64,000 bases of DNA from Rhizosaccharibacter radicis (GCA_024508355.1 JAMZEJ010000006.1:124001-188000); one strand, 5' to 3'; shown: positions 9,087 through 18,620, numbered from the stretch's first letter. The notes: a model not told the origin generated them from the letters alone. Translations and numbers: made by a program.

Positions 9087-10484
9087 ATGCCTACGCTGTT
9101 CGACAAGATCTGGGACGCGCACGTCGTGGACCGTCTCGCCGACGGTACGGCGATCCTTTATATCGACCGACATCTCGTGCACGAGGTCACCAGCCCACAG
9201 GCCTTCGAGGGTCTGCGCATGTCCGGCCGCCGGGTGCGGCGCCCGGACGCCACGCTGGCGGTGGTGGATCATAACGTGCCGACCTCCGACCGCTCGCTGC
9301 CGATGGAACCGGGCGACAGCCTGACCCAGATCGAGACGCTGGAGCGCAACGTCGCAGAGTTCGGCGTGCCCTATTTCCCGCTGCGCTCCGCGCGGCAGGG
9401 CATCGTCCACATCATTGGCCCCGAGCAGGGCGTGTCGCTGCCGGGCATGACCATCGTGTGCGGCGACAGCCACACCTCCACACACGGCGCCTTGGGCGCG
9501 CTCGCCTTCGGCATCGGCACGTCGGAGGTGGAGCATGTGCTGGCCACCCAGACGCTGCTGCAGAAGCCTGCGAAGAACATGCTGGTGCGGGTCGAGGGCA
9601 CCCTCGCGCCGGGCATCACCGCCAAGGACGTGATGCTCGCCATCATCGGCACCATCGGCACCGCCGGCGGCACCGGCCACGTGATCGAATTCGCGGGCTC
9701 GGCGATCCGCGGCCTGGATATGGCCGGGCGCATGACGATCTGCAACATGTCGATCGAGGCCGGCGCCCGCGCCGGGCTGGTGGCGCCGGACGACACCACG
9801 TTCGAGTATGTCCGCGGGCGGCCGTTCGCGCCGTCGGGCGAGGCGTTCGACCGCGCCGTCGAGTACTGGCGGACGCTGTTCTCCGACCCTGACGCGCGAT
9901 ACGACCGGGTGGTGGAACTGCGGGCCGAGGATATCGCGCCGCTGGTGACCTGGGGCACCAGTCCCGAGGACGTGCTGCCGATCACCGCCACCGTGCCCGA
10001 TCCGGCCGACGCCCCGGAGGAGAGCCGGCGCGCGCAGGTGCAGCGCATGCTCGACTATATGGGCCTGGTACCCGGTCAGCGGCTCGACGAGCTGCCGGTC
10101 GACGTCGTGTTCATCGGCTCCTGCACCAACGGCCGCATCGAAGACATGCGGGCGGCGGCGCGGATCGTGGCCGGCCGTCAGGTGGCGCCGGGGGTGCGGG
10201 CGATGGTGGTGCCGGGCTCCGGGATGGTGAAGCAGCAGGCGGAACGCGAAGGGCTCGACAAGGTGTTCCTCGATGCCGGCTTCGAGTGGCGCGAGGCGGG
10301 CTGCTCCATGTGTCTCGGCATGAACCCGGACAAGCTGAAGCCCGGACAGCGCTGCGCGTCGACCTCCAACCGCAACTTCGAGGGGCGCCAGGGCCCGGGT
10401 GGCCGCACGCACCTGTTGTCGCCCGCCATGGCGGCGGCGGCGGCGGTCACGGGCCACCTCACCGACGTCCGGAGCTTCAACTGA
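9087..10484 (+). CDS. leuC: 3-isopropylmalate dehydratase large subunit
   Basis: A 465-residue aconitase-family enzyme that, with LeuD, isomerises 2-isopropylmalate to 3-isopropylmalate in leucine synthesis. It starts at [14 protein letters not shown], with GAGAGGA upstream; an in-frame start 60 bases earlier is rejected because the homologous N-terminus begins here. The three [4Fe-4S] cysteines are C346 in GSCTNGR and C406 and C409 in CSMCLGMNP. Substrate-site segments include [20 protein letters not shown] (about 127-146). It is the first gene of leuC-leuD-leuB. Confidence 0.97.
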   Translation: MPTLFDKIWDAHVVDRLADGTAILYIDRHLVHEVTSPQAFEGLRMSGRRVRRPDATLAVVDHNVPTSDRSLPMEPGDSLTQIETLERNVAEFGVPYFPLRSARQGIVHIIGPEQGVSLPGMTIVCGDSHTSTHGALGALAFGIGTSEVEHVLATQTLLQKPAKNMLVRVEGTLAPGITAKDVMLAIIGTIGTAGGTGHVIEFAGSAIRGLDMAGRMTICNMSIEAGARAGLVAPDDTTFEYVRGRPFAPSGEAFDRAVEYWRTLFSDPDARYDRVVELRAEDIAPLVTWGTSPEDVLPITATVPDPADAPEESRRAQVQRMLDYMGLVPGQRLDELPVDVVFIGSCTNGRIEDMRAAARIVAGRQVAPGVRAMVVPGSGMVKQQAEREGLDKVFLDAGFEWREAGCSMCLGMNPDKLKPGQRCASTSNRNFEGRQGPGGRTHLLSPAMAAAAAVTGHLTDVRSFN

Positions 10485-10485
10485 G

Positions 10486-11109
10486 ATGGACGCCTTCACC
10501 AGCCTGACCGGCATCGCGGCGCCGTTGCCGGAAGCCAACATCGACACCGACAAGATCATCCCGGCGCGGTTCCTCAAGACCATCAAGCGCAGCGGTCTCG
10601 GCGTGAACGCCTTCGACGCCATGCGCTACAACGAGGACGGCACCGAAAAGCCGGACTTCGTGCTGAACCGCGAGCCGTACCGGCGGGCGCAGATCCTCGT
10701 CACCTATGAGAATTTCGGCTGCGGCTCCTCGCGCGAGCATGCGCCGTGGGCGCTGCTGGATTTCGGCATACGCTGCGTGATCGCGCCCTCGTTCGCCGAC
10801 ATCTTCCACAACAACTGCTTCAAGAACGGCATCCTGCCGGTGCAGCTGCCGCGCGAGGTGTGCGAGCGGTTGATGGAGGACGCGCGCCTCGGCGCCAATG
10901 GCCGTCTGACCGTCGACCTGGAACGCCAGGTGGTGGTGCGGCCCGACGGGCAGGAGATCCCGTTCGAGGTGGACGCGCTGCGGCGACGCCTGCTGCTGGA
11001 GGGGCTGGACGATATCGGCCAGACGCTGCAGCACGGCGAGGCGATCGAGCGTTTCGAGCAGGGGCGCGTCGCCGAACGGCCCTGGATGCCCGCGATCTCC
11101 CTGGCCTGA
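10486..11109 (+). CDS. leuD: 3-isopropylmalate dehydratase small subunit
   Basis: A 207-residue swivelling-domain partner of LeuC. The sequence [17 protein letters not shown] near the N-terminus and [15 protein letters not shown] (about 73-87) are family signatures; the latter helps form the substrate pocket. The ATG lies one base after the leuC stop, indicating coupled translation of the two subunits. Length matches E. coli LeuD (201 residues). Confidence 0.97.
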   Translation: MDAFTSLTGIAAPLPEANIDTDKIIPARFLKTIKRSGLGVNAFDAMRYNEDGTEKPDFVLNREPYRRAQILVTYENFGCGSSREHAPWALLDFGIRCVIAPSFADIFHNNCFKNGILPVQLPREVCERLMEDARLGANGRLTVDLERQVVVRPDGQEIPFEVDALRRRLLLEGLDDIGQTLQHGEAIERFEQGRVAERPWMPAISLA

Positions 11110-11137
11110 TCCCTTCCACATCCGGACGGACGACTCG

Positions 11138-12250
11138 ATGACCGCCAACAAGAAGCTTCTGGTGCTCCCCGGAGACGGGATCGGTCCGGAGGTGATGCGG
11201 GAGGTCGGCCGGGTCGTCGGCTGGCTCGGCCGCGAGCGGGGCGTGCGGTTCGACATCTCGGAGGATCTGGTGGGCGGCGCGTCCGTCGACGCCTACGGGG
11301 TGCCGATCCGCGACGAGGTGGTGGCGGCGGCCAAGGCGGCGGATGCGGTGCTGTTCGGCGCCGTCGGCGGCCCCAAATGGAAGGACGTGCCGTTCGAGCT
11401 GCGGCCCGAGGTCGCGATCCTGCGGCTCCGGCAGGAGCTGGAGCTGTTCGCCAATCTCCGTCCGGCCACCGTGCTCGATCCGCTGGTGGATGCCAGCACG
11501 CTGAAGCCGGACGTGGTGCGCGGGCTCGACATCATGATCGTGCGCGAAACGGTGGGCGGCATCTATTTCGGCGAGCCGCGCGGCATCGAGGATCTCCCCG
11601 GCGGCGGCCAGCGCGGGATCAACACCGAGATCTACACCACGAGCGAGATCGAGCGCGTGGCGCGGGTGGCGTTCGACCTGGCCCGGGTGCGCGGCGGCAA
11701 GCTCTGCTCGGTCGAGAAGAGCAACGTCATGGAGAGCGGCCTGCTGTGGAAGCAGGTGGTGACCGCACTCGGCGAGCGCGACTATCCGGACGTCGAGCTG
11801 AGCCACATGCTGGCCGACAACTGCGCGATGCAGCTCGTGCGCAATCCGCGGCAGTTCGACGTGATCGTCACCGGCAACCTGTTCGGCGACCTGTTGTCCG
11901 ATCTCGCCTCCATGCTCACCGGCTCGCTCGGCATGCTGCCGTCGGCCACGCTAGGTGGCGTGTTGCCCGACGGGCGCCGGCCGGCCCTGTACGAGCCGAT
12001 CCACGGCAGCGCGCCGGATATCGCCGGCACCCGTCAGGCGAATCCTCTGGCGCAGATCCTCTCCTTCGCGATGCTGTTGCGCTATTCGCTGAAGATGGAG
12101 GCCGAGGCAGCGATGATCGAGGCCGCCTGCACCCGGGTGCTGTCGAGCGGCCTGCGCACCGCCGACATTATGAGCCCGGGCATGGCGCGGGTCAGCACCA
12201 GCGTGATGGGCGAAGCGGTGCTGCGGGAGCTGGAAAAGAAGCCGACGTGA
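11138..12250 (+). CDS. leuB: 3-isopropylmalate dehydrogenase
   Basis: A 370-residue NAD-dependent oxidative decarboxylase giving 2-ketoisocaproate. Family features are LPGDGIGPEVMREV at the N-terminus, the ELRPEVAILRLRQEL helix, RETVGGIYFGEPR, the catalytic lysine region KSNVMESGLLWK, the metal-binding aspartates in NLFGDLLSDLAS, and EPIHGSAPDIAG near the C-terminus. It is the last gene of the leu operon and is followed by a strong bidirectional terminator. Confidence 0.97.
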   Translation: MTANKKLLVLPGDGIGPEVMREVGRVVGWLGRERGVRFDISEDLVGGASVDAYGVPIRDEVVAAAKAADAVLFGAVGGPKWKDVPFELRPEVAILRLRQELELFANLRPATVLDPLVDASTLKPDVVRGLDIMIVRETVGGIYFGEPRGIEDLPGGGQRGINTEIYTTSEIERVARVAFDLARVRGGKLCSVEKSNVMESGLLWKQVVTALGERDYPDVELSHMLADNCAMQLVRNPRQFDVIVTGNLFGDLLSDLASMLTGSLGMLPSATLGGVLPDGRRPALYEPIHGSAPDIAGTRQANPLAQILSFAMLLRYSLKMEAEAAMIEAACTRVLSSGLRTADIMSPGMARVSTSVMGEAVLRELEKKPT

Positions 12251-12278
12251 CCGACAGGGGGGCGAGGATACGGAAACG

Positions 12279-12310
12279 AAAGGGCGGCCGTCGCGCGACG
12301 GCCGCCCTTT
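12279..12310. terminator. bidirectional intrinsic terminator between leuB and the convergent MFS gene
   Basis: A 15-bp perfect inverted repeat (12279-12293 with 12296-12310) of mostly G:C pairs, flanked by A-rich bases on the left and CTTTCATT on the right. It lies between two convergent genes, so it can stop transcription from both sides. The real loop probably opens the two innermost pairs. Confidence 0.88.
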
Positions 12311-12313
12311 CTT

Positions 12314-13768
12314 TCATTCCGGCTCGCCGGCGATGCGGACATCACCGGGGCTTGGCCGGAAGCGTCCTTCCCGCAGCGCGTCCTCGATGTCTTCCAGGCT
12401 GGCCCCCGCGGTTTCCGGGACCAGGAACCACACGAACAGGAACGAGAGCACGTTGACGCCGGCGTAGAACCACATGGTGCCGCCCAGCGTGATGCCCTGA
12501 ACCAGAGACAGCGCCGTTCCGGTCACCAGCAGGTCGCTGCCCCACAGGGTCGCGGCGTGCAGGCTGGTGGCCTGGCCGCGCATGGGGAGGGGAAACAACT
12601 CCGCGCCGAGCAGCCAGCCCACGACCTGGATGCCGCCCGCATTGAACAACATGAACAGCAGCAGGAAGGCGATCACCAGCCAGCCGCCGATCCCGGCCTT
12701 GGCGCCGATGGCGAACATCACGCCCAGCCCGATCAGGCTGAGCACGGACCCGGGCGCCATCACCAGGATCAGCCGGCGGCGGCCGATGCGGTCAACGAAG
12801 ATGCAGCCGAGCGTCGTCATCACGGCATACACGATGGCGAGCCCGAGGCTGGCCAGCAGGGCCGACGACTTGCCGAAACCGACATTCGAGAGAAAGGTCG
12901 GCGCGTAGTAGATCATCATCTCCAGGCCGCCGCACTGGGTGAAGAAGGCGACGCCCAGCGCCGCCACCAGGGCCGGACGCACCCAGGGCTGGCCAAGCCC
13001 CCGCCAGCCGCGTTCATGGCCCTGGGTGCTGCTGGTGACCTTCTCGATCTGGCGCAGCTCCCGTTTCACCGCCCGCTTGTTGGGGCGGATGCGGTGCAGG
13101 ATGGAGGCGGCGCGCTCCAGGCCGAGATTTTCCGCCGCCCAGCGCGGAGAGCCCGGCATGAAGAACATGGACACGAACACCACCGCGGCCGGCACGATCG
13201 CCACCGCGACCATGGTGCGCCAGCTCCAAACGCCGCGCATCAGGTAGCCGATGATGTTGGCGAGTACGATGCCGACGCCGATGGCGACGTTGAACAGCGT
13301 CACGTAGTTGCCGCGCTTCTCGGCCGGTGCCAGCTCCGAGATGTACATCGGCACCACCTGGGTGGAACCGCCGACGGCAAGGCCGAGAAACAGACGCGAG
13401 GCGATCAGGGTCTCGACGCCCGGCGACAGGGCGCAGCAGGCGGCACCGGCCATGAACACGGCAGTGACCACCTTCACGGTGAAGCGCCGGCCGAAGCGCT
13501 CGCTGAGCCAGCCGGTGGCGAACGCCCCGACCACGGCTCCGGCGAGGATGGCGGAGGCGACCAGCTCCTGGCCGGCATGGCCGAGATGGAAGTCCTGGGT
13601 GATCAGCAGCAGCGCGCCGGAGATGATGCCGGTGTCGTAGCCATACAGCCCGCCGCAGATCGCGGCGATGCAGGCGGCGAGACCCATCAACAGCGAGCTG
13701 CCCGAGGGCGGGCTGGACGAAGGCGGGGAAGCGGGAGCGGCCTGGGCGGCGGAACTGTCCGTGGTCAT
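12314..13768 (-). CDS. sugar porter family MFS transporter
   Basis: A 484-residue, 12-helix symporter of the sugar porter family (relatives XylE, GalP, AraE). Motifs in order are GYDTGIISGA in helix 1, RFGRR in the 2-3 loop, PMYISELAPAEKRG, MPGSPRW in the central loop (the PESPRW signature with MPGS), DRIGRRRL in the 8-9 loop and VPETAG near the C-terminus. The first 25 residues are Ser/Pro/Ala-rich and cytoplasmic. It is co-directional with uraD, 50 bases downstream of it, so co-transcription is possible although sugar and urate catabolism are not obviously linked. The exact sugar cannot be read. Confidence 0.87.
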   Translation of the reverse strand: MTTDSSAAQAAPASPPSSSPPSGSSLLMGLAACIAAICGGLYGYDTGIISGALLLITQDFHLGHAGQELVASAILAGAVVGAFATGWLSERFGRRFTVKVVTAVFMAGAACCALSPGVETLIASRLFLGLAVGGSTQVVPMYISELAPAEKRGNYVTLFNVAIGVGIVLANIIGYLMRGVWSWRTMVAVAIVPAAVVFVSMFFMPGSPRWAAENLGLERAASILHRIRPNKRAVKRELRQIEKVTSSTQGHERGWRGLGQPWVRPALVAALGVAFFTQCGGLEMMIYYAPTFLSNVGFGKSSALLASLGLAIVYAVMTTLGCIFVDRIGRRRLILVMAPGSVLSLIGLGVMFAIGAKAGIGGWLVIAFLLLFMLFNAGGIQVVGWLLGAELFPLPMRGQATSLHAATLWGSDLLVTGTALSLVQGITLGGTMWFYAGVNVLSFLFVWFLVPETAGASLEDIEDALREGRFRPSPGDVRIAGEPE

Positions 13769-13818
13769 GCCAGCCTTCTACGCAGGGCGGGAGAACAGTC
13801 CAACTCCGCGCCGGGCGA

Positions 13819-14328
13819 TCAGGAAAGGTCAGACAGGCGGAAGGCGGCGATCTGGTGGATCTCCCGCAGCGCCGCCCGGCGTTCCTGGTCGGGCGTGTTG
13901 CGCAGGCGCGACTCGAATGCCGCCAGGACGCTGTCTCGGGTATGCGCCCGGACCGCGACGATGAAGGGAAAACCGAAGCGCTCGCGATACGCCGTGTTGA
14001 GGGAGTCGAAGCGGCGATATTCCGCATCGTCCAGCCGGTCCAGCCCGAGGCCTTGCTGTTCCCGGGTGGAATGCGCTTCCAGCGTCCCGGCCCGGGCGAG
14101 CTTGCCGGCGAGGTCGGGATGGGCGCGGATCAGCTGCAGTTGCCGGGCCTCGTTTGCTTCGTCGACGACCGCGCGAAGGGCAGCGCGCAGGGCATCCCGA
14201 TCCGCGAAAGGCCGCCGGGACCAGGCTTCGGCGGCGATCCAGGGCGAGTGCTCGTAGAGAGCGCCGAGGCGGGAGATGAAACCGGCTTTGTCGGCCTGGG
14301 CGAGGAATGAGATCAGCGGGTCGGACAT
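13819..14328 (-). CDS. uraD: 2-oxo-4-hydroxy-4-carboxy-5-ureidoimidazoline decarboxylase
   Basis: A 169-residue OHCU decarboxylase, which completes conversion of urate to S-allantoin after HIU hydrolase. Diagnostic segments are SPWIAAEAW, the catalytic-site HPDLAGK (70-76) and RFGFPFIV (117-124). Length is normal. No HIU hydrolase, urate oxidase or allantoinase lies beside it, so the rest of the purine pathway must be elsewhere. An intrinsic terminator separates it from rpsU upstream. Confidence 0.92.
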   Translation of the reverse strand: MSDPLISFLAQADKAGFISRLGALYEHSPWIAAEAWSRRPFADRDALRAALRAVVDEANEARQLQLIRAHPDLAGKLARAGTLEAHSTREQQGLGLDRLDDAEYRRFDSLNTAYRERFGFPFIVAVRAHTRDSVLAAFESRLRNTPDQERRAALREIHQIAAFRLSDLS

Positions 14329-14366
14329 GACCGGGATGGTGCCGACGTGATGCCGGATCGCAAACG

Positions 14367-14402
14367 AAAAAGCCGTAGCCGCGATCGCGGCTACGGCTTT
14401 TT
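14367..14402. terminator. rpsU terminator, perfect 36-bp palindrome
   Basis: Bases 14367-14402 form a perfect palindrome starting with five A and ending with five T, giving a stem of about 16 bp with a short loop and a T run on both strands. On the minus strand it lies 37 bases after the rpsU stop and just before uraD. Confidence 0.92.
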
Positions 14403-14438
14403 CGGAAGGTCACTCCGCCGGGGGCGGCGGGAACGGAC

Positions 14439-14642
14439 TCAGAAGCCCTCGCGCTCCAGACGCTTGCGCTCGACCTTGCGGGCGCGGCGGACGGCCTCGG
14501 CGGCCTCGCGGGCGCGGCGCTCGGAGGGCTTCTCGTAATGGCGGCGCAGCTTCATCTCCCGGAAGACGCCTTCGCGCTGCATCTTCTTCTTGAGAGCCTT
14601 GAGCGCCTGGTCGACGTTGTTGTCGCGAACAAGAACCTGCAC
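14439..14642 (-). CDS. rpsU: 30S ribosomal protein S21
   Basis: A 67-residue S21, involved in translation initiation. It starts at a GTG (14640-14642; [19 protein letters not shown]) with AGGAG 11 bases upstream, and continues with [20 protein letters not shown] and a basic C-terminus. A much longer reading frame upstream is a shadow; the S21 homology begins exactly here. It is monocistronic, with its own promoter and terminator. Confidence 0.95.
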   Translation of the reverse strand: MQVLVRDNNVDQALKALKKKMQREGVFREMKLRRHYEKPSERRAREAAEAVRRARKVERKRLEREGF

Positions 14643-14738
14643 TGAGCCGAGAACTCCTGGGCTGACCGTTGGGAACGGCGCTGGCATTGGGGCGGGGAAA
14701 CCGCCCCGGTCGGGTCGCGATTCCTCGAAGTGGCGCGC

Positions 14739-14768
14739 CGTATAGCATGCGAGCGCGGCGAAGCACAA
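14739..14768 (-). promoter_or_regulatory. candidate rpsU promoter
   Basis: On the minus strand TTGTGC (plus 14763-14768), an 18-base spacer and TATACG (plus 14739-14744) are positioned about 90 bases before the rpsU start. The 300-base gap between rpsU and def (14643-14942) must hold divergent promoters; I see no convincing one for def and no other gene there. Confidence 0.5.
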
Positions 14769-14942
14769 TCCGTTCCGCCCTCGCGCGGCGGCCGGTCCAT
14801 CACCATCTCTCGATCCATATCTTTCGATCCCTGGTCCGCCCAGGCCGCTTCCGGCTTTCGCGCGATTGCGCGGCGCCTCGGCCGGCGGCAGAAGCAGCGC
14901 AGCAGTCGAGGGTACGGCTCGCGACGAGGAGTGCTCCGGTTC

Positions 14943-15503
14943 ATGGCCCTGTTGAAGATCGCCCGGATGGGCCATCCCGTGCTTCTGCGGCGTGCCGACG
15001 CGGTGGCGGATCCCGCGTCGCGGGAGATACGCCAGCTCGTCGCCGACATGATCGACACCATGGAAGACGCGCGCGGGGCCGGGCTTGCCGCGCCGCAGGT
15101 GCACGTTCCGCTGCGCCTGTTCGTCTACCGGGTGCCGGCCGAGCGCAGCGCCGGGCCGGACGATCCGCCGCGCGAGGTGGCGGCCCTGATCAACCCGGTG
15201 CTGACGCCGCTCGATGGCGAGATGGCGATGCGCTGGGAAGGATGCCTGTCGATTCCCGGGATGCGGGGCGTGGTGCCGCGCCACGCGCGGATACGATTCG
15301 AAGGTCTGGACGAGAACGCGCGTCCGGTGTCCGGGGAAGCGACCGGGTTCCTGTCCACGGTTCTGCAGCACGAGAACGACCATCTCGACGGCATCCTCTA
15401 CCCGATGCGCATGGCGGACCTCGGACAGATGGGGTTCGAGGAGGAGATGAACCGCTTCGGTCCGCGCGGCCTTGCGGCGAGCGCGGAGGAAGCTTCTTCG
15501 TGA
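14943..15503 (+). CDS. def: peptide deformylase
   Basis: A 186-residue metalloenzyme that removes the N-formyl group from nascent proteins. All three motifs are present: GAGLAAPQ (45-52), EGCLSI (99-104) with metal ligand C101, and QHENDH (142-147) with ligands H143 and H147 and catalytic E144. The start at 14943 is chosen because family homology begins there and GAGGAG lies 12 bases upstream. The C-terminus has about 20 extra residues. The stop overlaps the GTG start of the COQ9-like gene. Confidence 0.95.
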   Translation: MALLKIARMGHPVLLRRADAVADPASREIRQLVADMIDTMEDARGAGLAAPQVHVPLRLFVYRVPAERSAGPDDPPREVAALINPVLTPLDGEMAMRWEGCLSIPGMRGVVPRHARIRFEGLDENARPVSGEATGFLSTVLQHENDHLDGILYPMRMADLGQMGFEEEMNRFGPRGLAASAEEASS

Positions 15504-16147
15504 GCGGCACCGGGGCCGCCGGCTTGCTGGAGCGCCTGACCGCCCTGATCGGGCCCAGCGGCGAGGCGTTTCCGTCGCCGCTGGAACGGTCGCCGCGCCG
15601 AGACGAGGCCGTCCGGGCGCTGCTGCCGCTCGTGCCGGAAGCGGGATGGACGGTGGCCGCCCTGCGCCGGGCCGCGGGCGATGATGCCGACCTGTTGTTT
15701 CCGGGCGGTCCGACGGAGTTGGTCGAATATCACAGCGACCTCGCCGACCGGGCGATGCTGGCCGACGAAACGGCGCGGGCCGAGGCCCGGTTGTCGCGCC
15801 GCGTCAGGTCGCTGCTGCTGAACCGGCTGCTCCGCGCAGCGGACGAGAAGGAGGCAATCCGTCGCGGCCTCGGTTCGCTGGCCTTGCCGGGGCGCCATCC
15901 CGCGATGGTGCGGGCGGTGATGCGGACGGCGGACGCGGCCTGGATCGCGGCCGGCGACGAGAGCACGGGCTTCAGCCGGCACAGCCGACGGGCGACCCTC
16001 GCGGGGGTCTATGGCGCGACCCTGTTGTTCTGGCTGCGAACGGACGAGACGGCGGCGGTGGAAGCGTTTCTCGACCGGCGCCTGGCCGGCGTGGCCCGTC
16101 TCGGCCGCCTGCGCGGCAGGTTGGGAGCCAGACCCGCCCGGTCCTGA
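15500..16147 (+). CDS. COQ9 family protein (ubiquinone biosynthesis)
   Basis: A 215-residue, alpha-helical protein of the COQ9 family, a TetR-like fold that binds lipid and supports COQ7-type hydroxylation in ubiquinone synthesis. Typical segments are [20 protein letters not shown] near residue 35, [20 protein letters not shown], the [17 protein letters not shown] helix, and [13 protein letters not shown] in the C-terminal third. The GTG start overlaps the def stop by four bases, so the two are probably coupled; the pairing is a genome-context curiosity rather than a known functional link. Confidence 0.85.
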   Translation: MSGTGAAGLLERLTALIGPSGEAFPSPLERSPRRDEAVRALLPLVPEAGWTVAALRRAAGDDADLLFPGGPTELVEYHSDLADRAMLADETARAEARLSRRVRSLLLNRLLRAADEKEAIRRGLGSLALPGRHPAMVRAVMRTADAAWIAAGDESTGFSRHSRRATLAGVYGATLLFWLRTDETAAVEAFLDRRLAGVARLGRLRGRLGARPARS

Positions 16148-16159
16148 GGGAGGAACGGC

Positions 16160-16185
16160 GGGGCGGAACCGTCTGGCTCCGCCCC
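16160..16185. terminator. possible hairpin between COQ9-like gene and ilvE
   Basis: Inverted repeat 16160-16167 with 16178-16185 (8 bp, G:C-rich), partly extendable, between convergent gene ends. It lacks a T tract on either strand, so termination is uncertain. Confidence 0.4.
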
Positions 16186-16191
16186 GGACGC

Positions 16192-17094
16192 TCAGGCAGC
16201 CAGTTTCGCTTCCACCTCGGCAGGGCTCATCCGCACGAGCGCCTCGTAGTCGTTGAGCAGCGTCTCGGTGATCGGGCCGGGCGTGAAGTGCAGCTCGCCG
16301 ATCTGGCGCACGGGGGTGAGTTCGGCCGCCGTGCCGGTCAGGAACGCCTCGGTCGCCCGCTTCATCTCCTCGGGGAAGATGGCGCGCTCGACCACCTTGA
16401 TCTGCCGCTTGTGGGCGAGCGCGATCACGGTGCGGCGGGTGATGCCGTCCAGGAAGCAGTCCGGGGTCGGGGTGTGCAGCTCGCCGTCGATGGCGAAGAA
16501 GATGTTGGCGCCCGTCGCCTCCGACACCTGCCCGCGCCAGTCCAGCATCAGGGCGTCGTTGAAGCCGGCGGCTTCCGCCTCGTGCTTCGACATGGTGCCG
16601 ATCATGTAGTTGCCGGCGGCCTTGGAGCGGGTGGGCGAGGTTTCCGGATGCGGCCGCTTCCAGCTCGACATGCCGAGCCGGACGCCCTTCATGCGGTCGG
16701 CGCCGAACAGGTTGGGCCAGGCCCAGCAGGCCACCATCAGGTGGATGCGGGTTTGTTGCGCCGACACGGAAAGCTGCTCGGTGCCGCGCCAGGCGAGCGG
16801 GCGCAGATAGGCTTCCGTCATGTGGTTGGCCGCCAGCACCTCCTCGCAGGCGCGGTCGATCTCTTCCGCGCCATAGGGGATCTCGAAGCCCAGGATGCGG
16901 CCGCTCTCGATCAGGCGCTCCGAATGCTCGCGAAGCTTGAACACGTGACCGCCATAGGCGCGCTCGCCCTCGAACACGGCGCTGGCGTAGTGCAGGCCGT
17001 GGCTGAGTACGTGGAGCTTCGCTTCGCGCCAGGGAATGAGCTGGCCGTTCCACCAGATCATGCCGTCACGGTCGTCGAAGGGCATCAGCGCCAT
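16192..17094 (-). CDS. ilvE: branched-chain amino acid aminotransferase
   Basis: A 300-residue fold-type IV PLP enzyme performing the last step of leucine, isoleucine and valine synthesis. Typical segments are WWNGQLIPWREAKLHVLSHG, ASAVFEGERAY, the catalytic lysine K158 in SKAAGNYM, SEATGANIFF and the DGITRRTVI phosphate-contact region. Length equals the bacterial IlvE norm. It lies a few kb from leuCDB but is separately transcribed from a predicted promoter at 17144-17172. Confidence 0.95.
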   Translation of the reverse strand: MALMPFDDRDGMIWWNGQLIPWREAKLHVLSHGLHYASAVFEGERAYGGHVFKLREHSERLIESGRILGFEIPYGAEEIDRACEEVLAANHMTEAYLRPLAWRGTEQLSVSAQQTRIHLMVACWAWPNLFGADRMKGVRLGMSSWKRPHPETSPTRSKAAGNYMIGTMSKHEAEAAGFNDALMLDWRGQVSEATGANIFFAIDGELHTPTPDCFLDGITRRTVIALAHKRQIKVVERAIFPEEMKRATEAFLTGTAAELTPVRQIGELHFTPGPITETLLNDYEALVRMSPAEVEAKLAA

Positions 17095-17143
17095 CGGTTC
17101 TTGTCTCCGCGCGGCTCCAGCACCGGAGCCGGTTCGGCTTCAT

Positions 17144-17172
17144 CCACTATGGGCGGGCTTCCTTTAAGTCAA
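17144..17172 (-). promoter_or_regulatory. candidate ilvE promoter
   Basis: On the minus strand TTGACT (plus 17167-17172), 17-base spacer and TAGTGG (plus 17144-17149). It lies in the divergent region between ilvE and the MarR-type gene, beside an imperfect inverted repeat (TTAAG-N13-CTTAA, from about 17164) that could be an operator for that regulator; the operator idea is inference. Confidence 0.55.
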
Positions 17173-17274
17173 CGAATCTGCCTTAACTTCCAGCCCTGCG
17201 CGGGGCGCATCCTGGCATCACGGGCCGGTCTGGCTCCCGCGCCGCGCCACGCCGCCAATTCGAGGGTGCGAGGC

Positions 17275-17904
17275 ATGTCCGTGAGCTCGAGGTCCTCGCC
17301 GCGCCGGCTGCCGGATTATCCGGCTCCCACGGCAGGGACATCCCGGACACCGGCGCTGCCGCCGGCACTGGGCGAGGCGGCAGGAGGCGCCGGCACCGGG
17401 CTGCTGTTCCTGCGCGAGGAGCAGATCCGGCTGGCCCAGGACCTGTTCTTCTTCGCCTATCGCGACCTCACCGCCAGCGCGGACCTGATCCTCGAAGAGC
17501 TGGGACTTGGGAGAGCGCATCATCGGGCCCTGCATTTCATCGGCCGGCATCCCGCCATCACGGTGAGCGAGCTGCTGACCCTGTTGCGGATCACCAAGCA
17601 GAGCCTGGGGCGCGTGCTGGGCGATCTGGTGGCCCGGGAGCTCGTGGTGCAGGCACAGGGGCGCGCCGACCGGCGGCAAAGGCTGCTGAGCCTCACCGAC
17701 CCGGGGCGCGCGCTGGAACGGCGGCTGTTCGAGCGTCAGCGCGAGCGGCTGGTGGCGGCCTATCGCGAGGCCGGCGGGCCGGCGGTGGAAGGTTTTCGCA
17801 GGGTGATGCGCGGCATGATGGATCCGGAAACGCGGCGGCTGATAGACCCGCGGGACCCCGTCACTCCCGGCGGGATCATCTCCGAGCGGCGGAGCGGCTC
17901 CTGA
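17275..17904 (+). CDS. MarR family regulator, PetP-like
   Basis: A 209-residue winged-helix regulator. After an Arg/Pro/Ala-rich N-terminus, the MarR core begins near residue 65: DLILEELGLGRAHHRALHFI, then the helix-turn-helix ITVSELLTLLRITKQSLGRV and the wing ADRRQRLLSLTDPG. The stop and the response regulator start share one base (TGATG). The arrangement MarR gene then OmpR-type regulator resembles petP-petR of Rhodobacter, described near the cytochrome bc1 genes; here a histidine kinase gene follows. The target and signal are unknown. Confidence 0.82.
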   Translation: MSVSSRSSPRRLPDYPAPTAGTSRTPALPPALGEAAGGAGTGLLFLREEQIRLAQDLFFFAYRDLTASADLILEELGLGRAHHRALHFIGRHPAITVSELLTLLRITKQSLGRVLGDLVARELVVQAQGRADRRQRLLSLTDPGRALERRLFERQRERLVAAYREAGGPAVEGFRRVMRGMMDPETRRLIDPRDPVTPGGIISERRSGS

Positions 17905-18620
17905 TGTCGGCGTCGATGCCCGCGCCCGCCGAGGCCTCGCATGTCCTGGTGGTGGACGACGATCCCCGGCTGCGGCGTCTCCTGCAACGCTTCCTGTCGG
18001 ACAACGGCTTTCGCATCAGCATGGCGGGGAATGCCGCCGAGGCCAGGCGGCTGCTGGAAAGCGTCCAGCCCGACGCGGTGGTGCTGGATGTCACCATGCC
18101 GGGCGAAACGGGCCTGTCGCTGTGCCATTCGCTGCGCGAGGACGGCCACGGCCTGCCGATCCTGTTGTTGACGGCGCGTGGCGAGCCGGAGGACCGGATC
18201 GCCGGGCTGGAAGCAGGGGCGGACGATTATCTGGGCAAGCCGTTCGAGCCGCGCGAGTTGCTGCTGAGGTTGCGTGCGCTGCTGCGCCGGGTGGCGCCCC
18301 CGGCCCCCACCGACAATGCCCGGCCGGTGCGCCTCGGCAGCCTCGAGTTCGATCCCGTGCGCGGCCTGATGAAAGGGCCGCAGGGACCGGTGCATCTCAC
18401 GGGAGGCGAGGCGGCTCTGCTGGCGGCGCTGGCGCGGCGTCCGAACGAGGTGCTGTCGCGCGAACTGATCGCCCGCACGCTGGAGATGGACGAGGCGGGC
18501 GAGAGGGCGATCGACGTGCAGGTCACGCGGCTCCGCCGCCGGATCGAGCCCGATACGCGCGAGCCGCGCTTCCTCCACACGGTGCGCGGACGGGGCTACG
18601 TGCTGAAACCGGGCTTCTGA
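17904..18620 (+). CDS. OmpR-family response regulator, PetR-like
   Basis: A 238-residue two-component regulator. The receiver domain has the acidic pocket VVDDDP, the phosphoacceptor D62 in VVLDVTMPG, T90 and K112 in LGKPFEP. The C-terminal winged helix (about 140-238) ends with VTRLRRRIE and VRGRGYVLKPGF, as in OmpR/PhoB proteins. Translation is coupled to the upstream MarR gene. Its likely kinase is the gene 72 bases downstream. Confidence 0.92.
   Translation: MSASMPAPAEASHVLVVDDDPRLRRLLQRFLSDNGFRISMAGNAAEARRLLESVQPDAVVLDVTMPGETGLSLCHSLREDGHGLPILLLTARGEPEDRIAGLEAGADDYLGKPFEPRELLLRLRALLRRVAPPAPTDNARPVRLGSLEFDPVRGLMKGPQGPVHLTGGEAALLAALARRPNEVLSRELIARTLEMDEAGERAIDVQVTRLRRRIEPDTREPRFLHTVRGRGYVLKPGF

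Noticed and set aside
8370-10622. A 750-codon minus-strand frame opposite rplS and leuC
   Set aside because: His/Arg-rich antisense translation of a conserved operon; not a gene.
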